Below are positions 1 through 8,200 of a DNA stretch of 64,000 nt, piece after piece (positions within the stretch are counted from its first letter, which is position 1; each line of letters begins with the position of its first letter). The notes beneath the pieces were generated by a model. It was not told the DNA's origin, made no database searches, and saw only the letters and a program-made list of their open reading frames with translations. The DNA lies in the NCBI RefSeq assembly GCF_020097835.1, contig NZ_CP083668.1:62001-126000 (forward strand), given 5' to 3'. This DNA is from Haloprofundus halobius (GTDB lineage Archaea > Halobacteriota > Halobacteria > Halobacteriales > Haloferacaceae). The position numbers were made by a program, and so were the translations under genes.

Positions 1-1
1 A

Positions 2-505
2 GACCCGGAGCGAGACGATCCGCGTGAAGAACTGACGCAGGAGCAGTTGGCGGCGGTGAACACGCAGGCGATGCGATTGAGTGAGAAACTTGATGGTTGG
101 TCGCGAGCGGCGATTGGTCGGCGGCTGGGTGAAGTTGTAGCCGGTGGAACAGACATGATGAGCGCAGTCGTCGGGGTATTCGAGGAGTTACAGACGGCGC
201 CAGGGCAAGTAGTTCCCATTGGAAAGATTGAGGATGTCAATCGCAAGGAGGTCAGCATCGAAGGACGCGTTGAGACACTGTGGGAGCCCTCGCATCCGAG
301 TATCAGTCAGGTAGGTCTCATTGCCGACGACAGTGGACAAACTCGAGTGACGGTTTGGAAGGCGTCGGATGCACCGCTGATGGATGAAGGCGAGCAGGTG
401 CGCATCGATGGTGCTGCGCGAAACTGGTACGAAGGCCGTGTCTCACTGGCCGTGACCGGGTGGTCGAGTCTCACCTTCCCCGAGCGCGGTCGGTGGTGGG
501 AATAG
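2..505 (+). CDS. OB-fold ssDNA-binding protein (RPA-like), 5' end outside window
   Basis: The frame is open from position 2, so the true start lies upstream; the TTG at 47 is only an internal start-like codon. The C-terminal ~85 residues form one OB-fold of the replication factor A type: a first strand pair around 'VSIEGRVETLW', a 'TRVTVWKASD' strand and a closing 'EGRVSLAV' strand. An N-terminal ~70-residue helical part precedes it. Such proteins bind single-stranded DNA and are common on haloarchaeal plasmids. Role is inferred from the fold; which RPA subtype cannot be said from this fragment. Confidence 0.7.
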   Translation, partial: DPERDDPREELTQEQLAAVNTQAMRLSEKLDGWSRAAIGRRLGEVVAGGTDMMSAVVGVFEELQTAPGQVVPIGKIEDVNRKEVSIEGRVETLWEPSHPSISQVGLIADDSGQTRVTVWKASDAPLMDEGEQVRIDGAARNWYEGRVSLAVTGWSSLTFPERGRWWE

Positions 506-582
506 CCGGTCGGTGCGGCCTTCTTTTTTGCTAGGTGCCCGCTCGCCCGCTTCCCGCCACCCCACCCAACCTCCACGTTCCG

Positions 583-600
583 GGCGGCTCACGAGCCGCC
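583..600. terminator. GC hairpin downstream of the OB-fold gene
   Basis: GGCGGCTC, two bases, then GAGCCGCC: a perfect 8-bp stem about 80 bases after the stop codon. A T-run (TTCTTTTTTG) sits nearer the stop at about 520-530. Either could end transcription of the OB-fold gene; the hairpin itself has no downstream T-run. Confidence 0.35.
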
Positions 601-660
601 GGGCTTTCGCTATCGTTTGGTGATGAGTTCGCTCCGTGTGGACGGTCTTGGATTGATATC

Positions 661-713
661 GGTTGGTGATAGGTTTCTGCGGGCGTGCTGAATACAGAGC
701 GCGAGTCGGCTAC
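661..713 (+). repeat. Cassette repeat R1 (right half)
   Basis: Carries the conserved right end TGCTGAATACAGAGCGCG followed by AGTCGG, preceded by a 'GGTGATAGGTTTCTGCGGGCG' type of middle also seen in R7, R16, R20 and R22. It opens the first cassette array. The left inverted end is missing. Confidence 0.75.
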
Positions 714-792
714 TGGTCAGTAGTGGTCTGGCGAGGAATCAGATTGGTAGATACAGACAAAATATTTACCAATGCAATAGTTTCTCAAAATC

Positions 793-1356
793 ATGGATAG
801 ACGACAATTCTGCCGCGGTGCAACTACTGTTCTGGCAGTTAGTATCTCCGCAGGCTGTTCCACGACCACCAATTCTTCCCCCACCACAACGGAGTCCCCG
901 GCCAGCGAAGGAGCAGATAGAGTCACTCCGACAGCCTCTCCGACTCCCGACCACCTTCCGAACGTCCCAAAACCAACCAGTAACTGCCAGGTAAGTGAAC
1001 TACCTGACGCAACCTATCCATCTCTGCCTTCCTCGGTTTCAGAGTCAAGTGTGGTGAACTATTCACTTGAATTTGAGAAGGCGTACTCTTCGGCAACCGT
1101 GGAGAACGAGCGGGAGGTCACCTTCAGCGGCTTCGATGGATGGGATACCAAGGTCATGCAGAGGACGAAAGCAGGGTTTGTCGTCCGAGTGTGGGTGAGC
1201 TTAGACTTCACGAAGGAAGGCGGTAGCACGCCAGTCGCCGGGAGCGAGGAGTTCTACGGGTGGTATTACGTTACGGATGACTTCGCCGTTCACGCACCCG
1301 GAGATTCGTCGGACTCGATTCCTTCGGCTGGGTGGGAAACGGTCGCTTGTAAATAG
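793..1356 (+). CDS. Tat-type lipoprotein, cassette between R1 and R2
   Basis: 187 residues. N-terminus 'MDRRQFCRG' carries the Tat twin arginine, followed by a hydrophobic stretch and the lipobox SAGC at about residues 19-22, so the mature protein should be lipid-anchored outside the membrane. A Ser/Thr/Pro-rich linker (about 24-57) precedes a ~125-residue globular domain with several aromatic strands and one conserved-looking 'FYGWYYV' motif. Sole gene of its repeat-bounded unit. No known enzymatic family recognised; function unknown. Confidence 0.85.
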   Translation: MDRRQFCRGATTVLAVSISAGCSTTTNSSPTTTESPASEGADRVTPTASPTPDHLPNVPKPTSNCQVSELPDATYPSLPSSVSESSVVNYSLEFEKAYSSATVENEREVTFSGFDGWDTKVMQRTKAGFVVRVWVSLDFTKEGGSTPVAGSEEFYGWYYVTDDFAVHAPGDSSDSIPSAGWETVACK

Positions 1357-1423
1357 GCACGCTCTTCCTATCGGTCTGTTCAACTCATCCAGTATTAAAA
1401 AAGGACGCGGCTTGCTACATACA

Positions 1424-1500
1424 CCCTCTGTATCTCGCACAGTATTTCTGACTGATTCTTGGTAGTTCGTAGAGATGTTATTGAATAGAGGGCGCATGTG
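1424..1500 (+). repeat. Cassette repeat R2 (full, type B middle)
   Basis: Left end CCCTCTGTATCTCGCAC, middle of the 'TTTCTGACTGATTCTTGGTAG' type shared with R9, R10, R14 and R19, right end TTGAATAGAGGGCGC. Slightly diverged at the right end. Confidence 0.8.
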
Positions 1501-1714
1501 CATCAACTGCTCGCCCGAACGTATTTGTCGATTCATTATCCTAATCGAACTATGGCTGCCCCTGAGAACTTGCGTTCCGAAAACCAGCAATTGCTCTTCA
1601 TCAGTGGGAGTTCGGCCTTGATACCTGACTATTAGCACTGATATCGACTAAATTCACGTTTCAACAGACAATCACACTTATTGTACCGACGACCAACTTC
1701 AGAATGTAATTTCG

Positions 1715-2386
1715 ATGTTTACCCGTCGCAAGGCCCTCCAGGCTATCGGTTGCAGTGTTTTACTTACTGCCTCAGGCTGTGGCTCAAACACCTCAACTCG
1801 AGAATCTCCACCCAAAGCCACAACAGCACAGCGAATCAGCCAGACATCAGAGCCATCCCACTCAACACGATCACCGACTGCAGAGAAACCAACCCAAGAG
1901 AGCCCAACCTCTCGTACACCGACACCAACACCAACATCAGAGCCAGAGCCAGAGCCGAACTGTCCTCCTTCAACTCTCGCAACGGAGAACGGTGTCTGGA
2001 TTACACTCACGTTTGACAACACAGAAATGGACGCAGACGACCGGGAGGTGTCGATCAAGTGCAGTAAAATAATTCTTCGAGGCGGAACTGGACACAAACT
2101 TCGGACGTACAACATCGGAAGCCCTGATGAAGAGCCAAAGTTCGTTGACGGTGCTTACCTGCCAGAAGATGCTGATGGAGAGACGTATCGGTGGTTTGGA
2201 AAACAGACAACGATTCGGTTTCCGAAGTATACTAGTGACGATTTCGGCCTCTATGGTGGTATAGACGCAAAATTCGAACCAGCCTCCACACCACTGAAAA
2301 TCGGTGTCTGTACGTACCGCTCATACTTCGAACCAATAACAAAGTCTGGTTGGCAAACGGAATTCTTCGACTTTCATGGATGGTAG
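1715..2386 (+). CDS. Tat-type lipoprotein, cassette between R2 and R3
   Basis: 223 residues. 'MFTRRKALQAIG' is a Tat signal and TASGC the lipobox (about residues 18-22). A long Thr/Ser/Pro/Glu linker (about 25-85), ending in a PTPTSEPEPEP run, tethers a C-terminal domain of ~135 residues that begins 'NGVWITLTFDN' and is rich in beta-type sequence. Lone gene between two repeats. Probably a surface-exposed domain on a flexible stalk; ligand or activity unknown. Confidence 0.85.
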   Translation: MFTRRKALQAIGCSVLLTASGCGSNTSTRESPPKATTAQRISQTSEPSHSTRSPTAEKPTQESPTSRTPTPTPTSEPEPEPNCPPSTLATENGVWITLTFDNTEMDADDREVSIKCSKIILRGGTGHKLRTYNIGSPDEEPKFVDGAYLPEDADGETYRWFGKQTTIRFPKYTSDDFGLYGGIDAKFEPASTPLKIGVCTYRSYFEPITKSGWQTEFFDFHGW

Positions 2387-2397
2387 ATTTCAGTGGG

Positions 2398-2430
2398 GTG
2401 CTGAATAGAGTGCGCATGTCGGTTATCGGT
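2398..2430 (+). repeat. Cassette repeat R3 (right end only)
   Basis: GTGCTGAATAGAGTGCGC followed by ATGTCGGTTATCGG. Only the right end is present, about a dozen bases after the stop of the preceding lipoprotein gene, so the left part has been lost or was never there. Confidence 0.7.
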
Positions 2431-2504
2431 TCGGTCCGCGATGTGGGAAACTGGAACTGCTCGGTATAGAGAAAGTACTTACTCCGAATCATCTGTGTTA
2501 TCGT

Positions 2505-2666
2505 ATGGATTCGACAACCACTTCGACACCGCGTCCTCATCCTGATCCTGACCCAGCTGCGCAGTTTATCGGTGGTTTAATACGGACTGTTCAGGACGCG
2601 CTTCCATTCGTCCTCTTAGGGTTGGTACTTCTCGTTCTCGTTTGGTACTTCCTCAGAACCTCGTAG
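2505..2666 (+). CDS. 53-aa single-pass membrane protein, cassette between R3 and R4
   Basis: ATG at 2505, stop TAG at 2664-2666. A Thr/Pro-rich head (MDSTTTSTPRPHPDPDP) is followed by a short amphipathic part and one strong transmembrane helix (about residues 34-49) ending WYFLRTS. An almost identical copy lies on the minus strand at 13574-13735, together with its upstream region and left repeat arm. Conservation at protein level between two copies argues that this short frame is really translated. Function unknown. Confidence 0.8.
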   Translation: MDSTTTSTPRPHPDPDPAAQFIGGLIRTVQDALPFVLLGLVLLVLVWYFLRTS

Positions 2667-2681
2667 TTCATACGCGCTATA

Positions 2682-2822
2682 TCGCGGTTAGTCCAGCGAC
2701 GGTGAGACGGAATAAGCGAGGTTTTTGTGAGAGATGCATCCTCTGTATCTTGCACTCCGTTACTGACAGCGATTGAGGAGTTCGTTCACCGACTGCTGAA
2801 TACAGGGCGCAAATCGGTCACG
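2682..2822 (+). repeat. Cassette repeat R4 (long form, type A middle)
   Basis: Best reference copy. A ~55-base left arm (GCGGTTAGTCCAGC... GAGACGGAATAAGCGAGG) leads into the core: left end CCTCTGTATCTTGCAC, middle CTCCGTTACTGACAGC then TTGAGGAGTTCGTTCACCGAC, right end TGCTGAATACAGGGCGC and AAATCGGTCAC. CTGTAT near the left end is the reverse complement of ATACAG near the right end. Left arms of this kind recur in R9, R10 and, inverted, R13. Confidence 0.9.
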
Positions 2823-2902
2823 AGAATTCTCTTCGAATCTATCATTACAATCACCAATATAACTCAATTGCTTAAGTTATAGCTTCATAATTAACACAAA
2901 TT

Positions 2903-4027
2903 CTACTCCGGAGGATGAGGTGACATTGGCTGATCACGAATTTTATTTTGAACTATATCCCCCTTATTGAATACCTCTTTAAATTCCGTTATATGGCTTA
3001 AATCAAAGTCAACAGTGGCTAGGTGAATTGTCTCACTTTTGCCACTAATATCTTCGTATGTCAAGGTAACCCATATTCGAATCAATTCGTGTTCTTTATC
3101 AACATTTGTTAGTGCCGTTTGGAATTTATTTTTCTCGTAAATATCATCTTCACTTACATTTGGAAAATCTGGATTAAAAGTACTCACATAGTCATCAGCG
3201 AAAAATTTGGTGCTATCATTCTTGCTGGGCGCTATTCTTGTTTGACCGTCTATATCTGTTATTGGAATCTTAGGAAAGTACTCTGGTGATAGTTTTGGCA
3301 TCGATTCATCTTCTTCAACCCACTCTAAAGGTTGCATGTGCATCATCACGCTCATATTTTCAACTGCACTATTACCTAAGTTGAAAATCTCAAAATATAT
3401 TCTATTGTCATTTAGAACACCCCAGTTGTCTATTACTATCCAAGGAGCTTGCCCCGCCTCCGTCCAATTCGCTTGCGCTTCCATGATATTAACTTGCGCT
3501 TCCATGAGACGGGTTTGCTTAGTTTGAATGTCTGATTGATTAGAAAGAATTGAGCTCTGTCGAGAGTATAAATAAATAAGTGAAGCGGTTAAAACCACAG
3601 AAAAAACGCTTTCCGCACTGGACACCCATGGAGAGAGCCAAGAAATAACGAGTGAAATGAATTCTATTACGAGCGGAAAGGCTGAGTACCCAATGATAGC
3701 GATCCCAATACTGATCAACAATCTTTTCGCTATCTTCGAAGGATTTGATTGACGAGTGATGATTGGTCTCTTTTTATCATAGAAATAAATCAGGACGGCC
3801 GTTAAGGTGAATCGAAAAACGCTCACCCCAATAGAAATCCAAGGACGGACCCATGAAACAACGAATGAAATGAACCCGGTTACCAGGGGGTCGGCCAAGT
3901 ATCCTACAATAGCGATTCCAATACCGATTGACAATCTTTTTGCTACATTTGATTTTTCAATACTATCGAACCTATTCACGGATATGCGATTTATATTCTG
4001 TATGAGGTTAATAAAGTATTGAAACAT
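2903..4027 (-). CDS. Membrane protein with tandemly duplicated TM unit, cassette between R4 and R5
   Basis: 374 residues. Two clearly homologous ~68-residue units lie in tandem: about 29-97 (from 'AKRLSIGIGIAIVGY') and about 98-165 (from 'AKRLLISIGIAIIGY'), each with two membrane helices and a 'PW' after the first. A short coiled part with repeated 'MEAQ' (about 178-192) leads to a soluble C-terminal domain of ~180 residues. Codon and base use is visibly AT-richer than the plasmid genes, which fits transfer. No family recognised. Confidence 0.8.
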   Translation of the reverse strand: MFQYFINLIQNINRISVNRFDSIEKSNVAKRLSIGIGIAIVGYLADPLVTGFISFVVSWVRPWISIGVSVFRFTLTAVLIYFYDKKRPIITRQSNPSKIAKRLLISIGIAIIGYSAFPLVIEFISLVISWLSPWVSSAESVFSVVLTASLIYLYSRQSSILSNQSDIQTKQTRLMEAQVNIMEAQANWTEAGQAPWIVIDNWGVLNDNRIYFEIFNLGNSAVENMSVMMHMQPLEWVEEDESMPKLSPEYFPKIPITDIDGQTRIAPSKNDSTKFFADDYVSTFNPDFPNVSEDDIYEKNKFQTALTNVDKEHELIRIWVTLTYEDISGKSETIHLATVDFDLSHITEFKEVFNKGDIVQNKIRDQPMSPHPPE

Positions 4028-4186
4028 GACTATAAGTAGTCAAGAGGGTTGCTACACGTCTAAATTCAAGTAACTCTGAATGATATATGCAATACTCAAC
4101 AATTCGATGTTTGTCGATTGACGTAGCAATAACATCATTACATCGCAGAATGAGTAAAAAGAGTAACATACGCCTGCTGCATGCAA

Positions 4187-4269
4187 CCTCTATATCTTGC
4201 ATTCCGTTACTGACAATGGCTGAAAAGTTCGTTCACCGGCTGCTGAATACAGAGCGCGAGTCAATCACG
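4187..4269 (+). repeat. Cassette repeat R5 (full, type A)
   Basis: ACCTCTATATCTTGCA, then TTCCGTTACTGACAATGGC, then GTTCACCGGCTGCTGAATA with CAGAGCGCGAGTC. All core blocks present with a few substitutions. A CTGCTGCATGCA piece just before it looks like an extra, fused right-end fragment. Confidence 0.85.
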
Positions 4270-4306
4270 CAGATCCACTAACACGTTGGAAATAGGGGTT
4301 ATGAGA

Positions 4307-5131
4307 TTATTTCCTGCCTCCATTCCCTCGCCGAACAAGATAGTAGATGGCGTACATTGGGTAGAATGGCGAGAAGGGGAAGATAAGGTGACTGAGATAC
4401 GCAACAAAGAACTGAAGTGATGGGTTCGGATTCCACTCATTGGCGCTGCGACACAGGTAGCATGCGTCCATATAGACTGCAATCGGAAACAACGGTGAAA
4501 TCGCCACCAATGCTACAAACAGAAGGTTCCAGTCACCCGGCATGAAAAGAGGAACGAGTAGGTACGAGAGGGCGCAAACAACGACTCCAGGGATGAGTAG
4601 CCACCAGTAACGACTCGGCGCACTACTTTGAACATGTTTGTGTCGATAACCCAGATACCATACCGCACCCATTGGCGCTGTCACACTTAGCAGCACTGTT
4701 GGGGTGACTGGAGATATCAGAACCTGATTTGCGTACATAGTCATAACTGGGTGCAGTGCCGAAACTAAGGGTCCTCGAATCACTTCAAGAAGTGTCCCAC
4801 CAGCGATTGTCAAAAGGAAAGATCCAACGGCTAATCGGACGGGATGTGGATTCCAATTCAGATCACGCGATTTGAGAGTAGATGCATCAGCGTACACCAA
4901 TCCAGGGACAACAAATGCACTAATCCAGGTTGCACCACCTGCGAGGAACAACCCGATTACCGTTACTGCAAGGCCACTTTGAGTAGTGGGTAAACGAATG
5001 AATTGTGTTATCGCAGCACCAATTCCGCCAGCAGTAGTTGCTAGGATGAGTATCCACTTCAAGAGCCGTGCAGACTTCTCGTTTGCCTTCTCTTTAGATG
5101 GATGTGTTCTGTTTACCACTGAGTTCGACAT
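4307..5131 (-). CDS. Seven-helix membrane protein, cassette between R5 and R6
   Basis: 274 residues, about seven hydrophobic segments. Two internal motifs mirror each other: 'YADASTLKSRDLNWNPHP' (about 80-97) and 'YMDACYLCRSANEWNPNP' (about 217-234), so the protein looks like a duplicated unit with D...W-N-P-x-P before each hydrophobic hairpin. That motif occurs in haloarchaeal membrane proteins of unknown role. Sole gene of its cassette, ending about 38 bases inside the R5 boundary. Confidence 0.85.
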   Translation of the reverse strand: MSNSVVNRTHPSKEKANEKSARLLKWILILATTAGGIGAAITQFIRLPTTQSGLAVTVIGLFLAGGATWISAFVVPGLVYADASTLKSRDLNWNPHPVRLAVGSFLLTIAGGTLLEVIRGPLVSALHPVMTMYANQVLISPVTPTVLLSVTAPMGAVWYLGYRHKHVQSSAPSRYWWLLIPGVVVCALSYLLVPLFMPGDWNLLFVALVAISPLFPIAVYMDACYLCRSANEWNPNPSLQFFVAYLSHLIFPFSPFYPMYAIYYLVRRGNGGRK

Positions 5132-5238
5132 ATCGGATACTAACGAATAGTAGACATTGTTATAGACTGACTACTCAACCGAATCTGGATAAAACCGCAA
5201 AATACCCCCATCCAGAATCGAAGACCGTTTGCGGACTA

Positions 5239-5324
5239 TACCCTCTGTATCTCGCACTCCGTTATTGCCAGCCGTTGAGGAGTTCGCTCATCGACTGCTG
5301 AATACAGTGCGCGAGTCGGTTACG
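5239..5324 (+). repeat. Cassette repeat R6 (full, type A)
   Basis: CCCTCTGTATCTCGCAC, CTCCGTTATTGCCAGCCG, TTGAGGAGTTCGCTCATCG, TGCTGAATACAGTGCGCG, AGTCGGTTACG. Very close to R21, which borders the second copy of the adjoining cassette at 51 kb. Confidence 0.9.
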
Positions 5325-5376
5325 CGGTTTACCCAACTACGATGCCACGTACCGAGAATATCTACCTCTCACCAGA

Positions 5377-5799
5377 TTACCTGCGTCCAATCTGGCGGCG
5401 AAGCAACTCCCCGCCCACGTACCCGATACAGCCGAATAGCCACCCCCACGAGACGATTAGGAAATCGAGGTCAAAGAGAAAACCCAATCGCTCAGAGACC
5501 GTGAACCCTTGGTATAAGAAGAACACTTCGACAAGTCCAGTGGAGAAAAACACGAAACAGGAACTGGCAAGACCCAGAATGAATCCGCGACGGAGGTACG
5601 CGATTGCACCGGACAATATTATTGCAATTAGTGTCGCGACGAGCGGGGGGCTCGGGCCTCCCCACGAGACGAACGAAGCAGAGCCGAAGATGCCTGTTAG
5701 ATAACCGATTGCGACGACGAATGAGACGGCGAGAGACCCGACTATTGATGTCCTCAAGTCCACTTCGTTACTTCCAAAAAGAACTTCGGCCCAGTACAT
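5377..5799 (-). CDS. Four-helix membrane protein, cassette between R6 and R7 (copy 1)
   Basis: 140 residues with four hydrophobic helices (about 20-40, 53-70, 75-97, 110-132). The stretch 'SASFVSWGGPSPPLVATLIA' is identical in the 143-residue protein encoded at 51160-51591; the rest differs by scattered substitutions. Flanking DNA on both sides, including the repeats, is also homologous, so the whole cassette exists twice in this window. Function unknown. Confidence 0.85.
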   Translation of the reverse strand: MYWAEVLFGSNEVDLRTSIVGSLAVSFVVAIGYLTGIFGSASFVSWGGPSPPLVATLIAIILSGAIAYLRRGFILGLASSCFVFFSTGLVEVFFLYQGFTVSERLGFLFDLDFLIVSWGWLFGCIGYVGGELLRRQIGRR

Positions 5800-5895
5800 C
5801 CTAAGCCACGACTTCGCAACCTGTATTTGTAGGTTTTCTGTCTAAGACTCGGCGTACTACGAATACCCACCGAGTGGGTGTTTCGTCGTTGATTG

Positions 5896-5992
5896 CCTGC
5901 TGAACTCACCCTCTGAGTGTTGCACACCACTTCTGACAGCATTCGGTGAGGTTTCTGCGGTCGTGATGAATAGAGGGCGCGTATCGGTCACT
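5896..5992 (+). repeat. Cassette repeat R7 (full, type C middle)
   Basis: CTGCTGAACTCACCCTCTG opens it, followed by AGTGTTGCACACCACTTCTG, a GTGAGGTTTCTGCGG middle and right end TGATGAATAGAGGGCGCG, TATCGGTCAC. The left edge looks like a right-end fragment (CTGCTGAAC) fused to a left end, as in R11. Confidence 0.8.
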
Positions 5993-6087
5993 GAGATTGT
6001 TTCGGGTCACTTCTTCTCTCGTTGTTTCAGTGATTCTAACCGAAAGCGTAACAATCGTCACGAGAACGTATGAAACTCCATACAGAG

Positions 6088-6702
6088 TTATCCGCAACTT
6101 CCGCCACCAGTGATAGACCCAGAGTTCTCTGAAAGTTCTACTTGTACTTCTCGAAGCGTCGATTGAGATTCTGAGGATGACTTTGATGGCGGACATTGGG
6201 TTGTTGAGACTGCGACGACCGGCGTTCCTGATTTGGTACTACTCACGACAGTCATTACTGTCACATTTGTGCGTTCAACCGGCACTGGAAGTGTAACAGT
6301 AGAGTCTGCAACTAAGTATGCCGACCACCGAGCAACAGGTGTGCTATTCGTCGGCTGTATCTCAGTGACGTTATGTGCCCCACCATAAATATACTCGAAT
6401 GTCGAGTCAATCGGTCTCGTGAGTACCGTTCCATTGCTGAGTGTGAAGTTCACCTCTGAAACCGGCCCATTGATGACCTGAACACTCACCAGATAATCTG
6501 TTGACCGATTATTTACGATAGATATTTCTTGAGAATTGGTCGTGGATTGAGTGGGCGTCTTCTGTGGGACATCAAGTACTTGAGTAGTTGTTTCTCCTGG
6601 CGTTGAGACGTCGTTCTCGCTGGGTACAGTATTGCACCCAGCTGTGATGACGAGCAATACTATCAAGATGAGTGAGTGATGTGTGGAGGTTCGCGAGTTC
6701 AT
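6088..6702 (-). CDS. Lipoprotein, cassette between R7 and R8
   Basis: 204 residues. Sec-type signal with lipobox ITAGC at about residues 19-23 ('LLVITAGCNTVPS'). A Thr/Pro/Gln linker (about 28-57) is followed by a beta-rich domain that starts 'QEISIVNNRSTDYLVSVQV', which resembles Ig-like or carbohydrate-binding folds, and a Ser-rich tail ending GGGSCG. Sole gene of its unit. No specific function can be given. Confidence 0.85.
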   Translation of the reverse strand: MNSRTSTHHSLILIVLLVITAGCNTVPSENDVSTPGETTTQVLDVPQKTPTQSTTNSQEISIVNNRSTDYLVSVQVINGPVSEVNFTLSNGTVLTRPIDSTFEYIYGGAHNVTEIQPTNSTPVARWSAYLVADSTVTLPVPVERTNVTVMTVVSSTKSGTPVVAVSTTQCPPSKSSSESQSTLREVQVELSENSGSITGGGSCG

Positions 6703-6736
6703 TTCTAAAATGAAAATGTAGATATTGATAAATGTA

Positions 6737-6819
6737 CCCTCTGTAACTCGCAGCCCGTTACTGACAGCAGTTGAGATGTTCGCTCATCGACTGCTGAATA
6801 CACAGCGCGTATCGGTCAG
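6737..6819 (+). repeat. Cassette repeat R8 (full, type A)
   Basis: CCCTCTGTAACTCGCAG, CCCGTTACTGACAGCAG, TTGAGATGTTCGCTCATCG, TGCTGAATACACAGCGCG, TATCGGTCAG. All blocks present. Confidence 0.88.
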
Positions 6820-6898
6820 CGGTTCCGCGCTCGACGTGACCGAACTGAATCGTTCAGTACAGAGAAGGTATTTAGCGTATCCCCTGAACCTTCGAGAT

Positions 6899-7105
6899 AT
6901 GCCTAATGCGTCCCTTGTCCGTTTTGTCGGTACGGTCTTAGTCGCGCTCATCATTGCGTTTAATCTCGCGGCTATTTTCGGGCCTCCCGATCCGTTCTCA
7001 CAACTTCGTATAGCAGGAATCGCGCTGATAATCGTGGCACCGCTTGCTTACGCTCTCATCTACAGACGAGGATACAAATCTATCTTGAAACAAGTGAATC
7101 GATAA
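6899..7105 (+). CDS. Small two-helix membrane protein, cassette between R8 and R9
   Basis: 68 residues from ATG 6899; an upstream in-frame start would run through repeat R8 and is unlikely. Two hydrophobic helices (about 8-26 and 37-54), a short loop with 'FGPPDPF', and a basic tail YRRGYKSILKQVNR. Sole gene between two repeats. Function unknown. Confidence 0.75.
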   Translation: MPNASLVRFVGTVLVALIIAFNLAAIFGPPDPFSQLRIAGIALIIVAPLAYALIYRRGYKSILKQVNR

Positions 7106-7121
7106 CAAGCACACCTACTTA

Positions 7122-7260
7122 GCGGTTAGTTCAGCACCGGTGAGACGAAATAAACGAGGTCTCCGTGAGAGATGCACTCTCTGTATGCAGCGCGGTGTTT
7201 CTGACAGAACCTCGGTAGCTCGCAGAGGTTCTGCTGAATACAGGGCGCGTATCGGTTATC
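7122..7260 (+). repeat. Cassette repeat R9 (long form, type B)
   Basis: Long left arm (GCGGTTAGTTCAGC, GAGACGAAATAAACGAGG), then CTCTCTGTATGCAGCGC, GTGTTTCTGACAGAACCTCGG, and TGCTGAATACAGGGCGCG, TATCGG. Its left end reads TGTATGCAGC, making the two ends an even better inverted pair than in type A. Confidence 0.88.
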
Positions 7261-7321
7261 GGCTCGGCAATCAATATGGGCAAATCGAATCGCTACGTAC
7301 AGGGTTTATCAGAAACGGTTT

Positions 7322-7522
7322 ATGAAGAAGTCTCGAATAGAGGGTATGGAGTTGAGCCCCCTCCAAGAAGTGAAAAAGCTCGTTCTTGCGTTTAAACGAT
7401 GGGTTTTAGTAATTATTCTTCTCATTCTTGCAACTCTTTTTCTACCTCTCCCAGAATCTCCATTTCTCCTTGGGGGGGCACTCGCCATCATCTTATGGCT
7501 ACTCAAAAGATACCTCTCATAG
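7322..7522 (+). CDS. Small two-helix membrane protein, cassette between R9 and R10
   Basis: 66 residues. A short charged head (MKKSRIEGMELSPLQEVKK) precedes two hydrophobic helices (about 25-42 and 46-62). The internal ATG at 7346 (MELSPLQ) is an alternative start. Sole gene of a 290-bp cassette, one of the smallest in the array. Confidence 0.7.
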   Translation: MKKSRIEGMELSPLQEVKKLVLAFKRWVLVIILLILATLFLPLPESPFLLGGALAIILWLLKRYLS

Positions 7523-7547
7523 AGTGGTATCTTCGCACACCTACTGA

Positions 7548-7675
7548 GCGGTTAGTTCAGCGTCGGAGAGATGGAATAAACGAGGCCACTGTGAGAGATA
7601 CATCCTCTGTATCTCGCACGGTGTTTCTGACTGAACCTTGGTAGTTCGCAGAGATGCTGCTGAATACAAGGCGCT
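7548..7675 (+). repeat. Cassette repeat R10 (long form, type B)
   Basis: Shares with R9 a stretch reaching further left (CACACCTACTGAGCGGTTAG), then GAGATGGAATAAACGAGG, CATCCTCTGTATCTCGCAC, GGTGTTTCTGACTGAACC, and TGCTGAATACAAGGCGC. R9 and R10 flank a tiny cassette and are nearly direct repeats of each other. Confidence 0.88.
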
Positions 7676-7697
7676 TTTCTTGCACGCGACATGTGGG

Positions 7698-8042
7698 TCA
7701 GCTTGTCGCTTTTCGGCTGTGTTTTCGACTTATCTTGTGCCGGAGGAGGGCGAACAACAGAATGAGTATGCTTACTACCTCAGCCCCGATAGCCGGGAGA
7801 ACTCGCCAGAGGGGAGTGGGTAGTCCAAACCCGGCTCTCGGATACATGACTGCGTGAAAGTAGCCGAAGCGAAGGAGCGTCATGAACAAGAGCGCGGTTA
7901 CGCCGACTAACGCGAACGCTGTCACGAGCGTCTGAAGCGATTTATTGAGAGTGTTGTTACGAGTCCACACCAGCCAAATTGACGAGCCTGTAATTGCAAT
8001 TCCGGCGAGTATGAAGTCTGGTGTTGCAGATGGAGGAACCAT
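7698..8042 (-). CDS. Three-helix membrane protein, cassette between R10 and R11
   Basis: 114 residues, three hydrophobic helices (about 10-26, 36-59, 83-104) and a very basic tail (RHKISRKHSRKATS). The stop lies about 20 bases from R10. No family recognised; consistent with the other cassettes it is predicted to be in the cytoplasmic membrane. Confidence 0.75.
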   Translation of the reverse strand: MVPPSATPDFILAGIAITGSSIWLVWTRNNTLNKSLQTLVTAFALVGVTALLFMTLLRFGYFHAVMYPRAGFGLPTPLWRVLPAIGAEVVSILILLFALLRHKISRKHSRKATS

Positions 8043-8106
8043 ATCGTAAAGAGTGACTGGCGTTCGTTATTGACCTTTGGAAAGCTGAGAGAAAGTTACC
8101 ACCTCC

Positions 8107-8200
8107 GTGCTGAACTCACCCTCTGTATCTTGCAGTCCGTTACTGACAGTGGTTGAGGAGGTCGCTTATCGAGTGCTGAATACAGCGCGCAAATGCGTCA
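8107..8200 (+). repeat. Cassette repeat R11 (full, type A)
   Basis: CGTGCTGAACTCACCCTCTG, TATCTTGCAGTCCGTTACTG, ACAGTGGTTGAGGAGG, AGTGCTGAATACAGCGCGC, AAATGCGTCA. The next cassette gene (minus strand) ends exactly in this right end: its stop codon is the TCA at 8198-8200. Confidence 0.88.

Noticed and set aside
1201-1638. 145-codon minus-strand frame
   Set aside because: It overlaps the end of the lipoprotein gene and repeat R2 and has no haloarchaeal amino acid composition (basic, Arg-rich).
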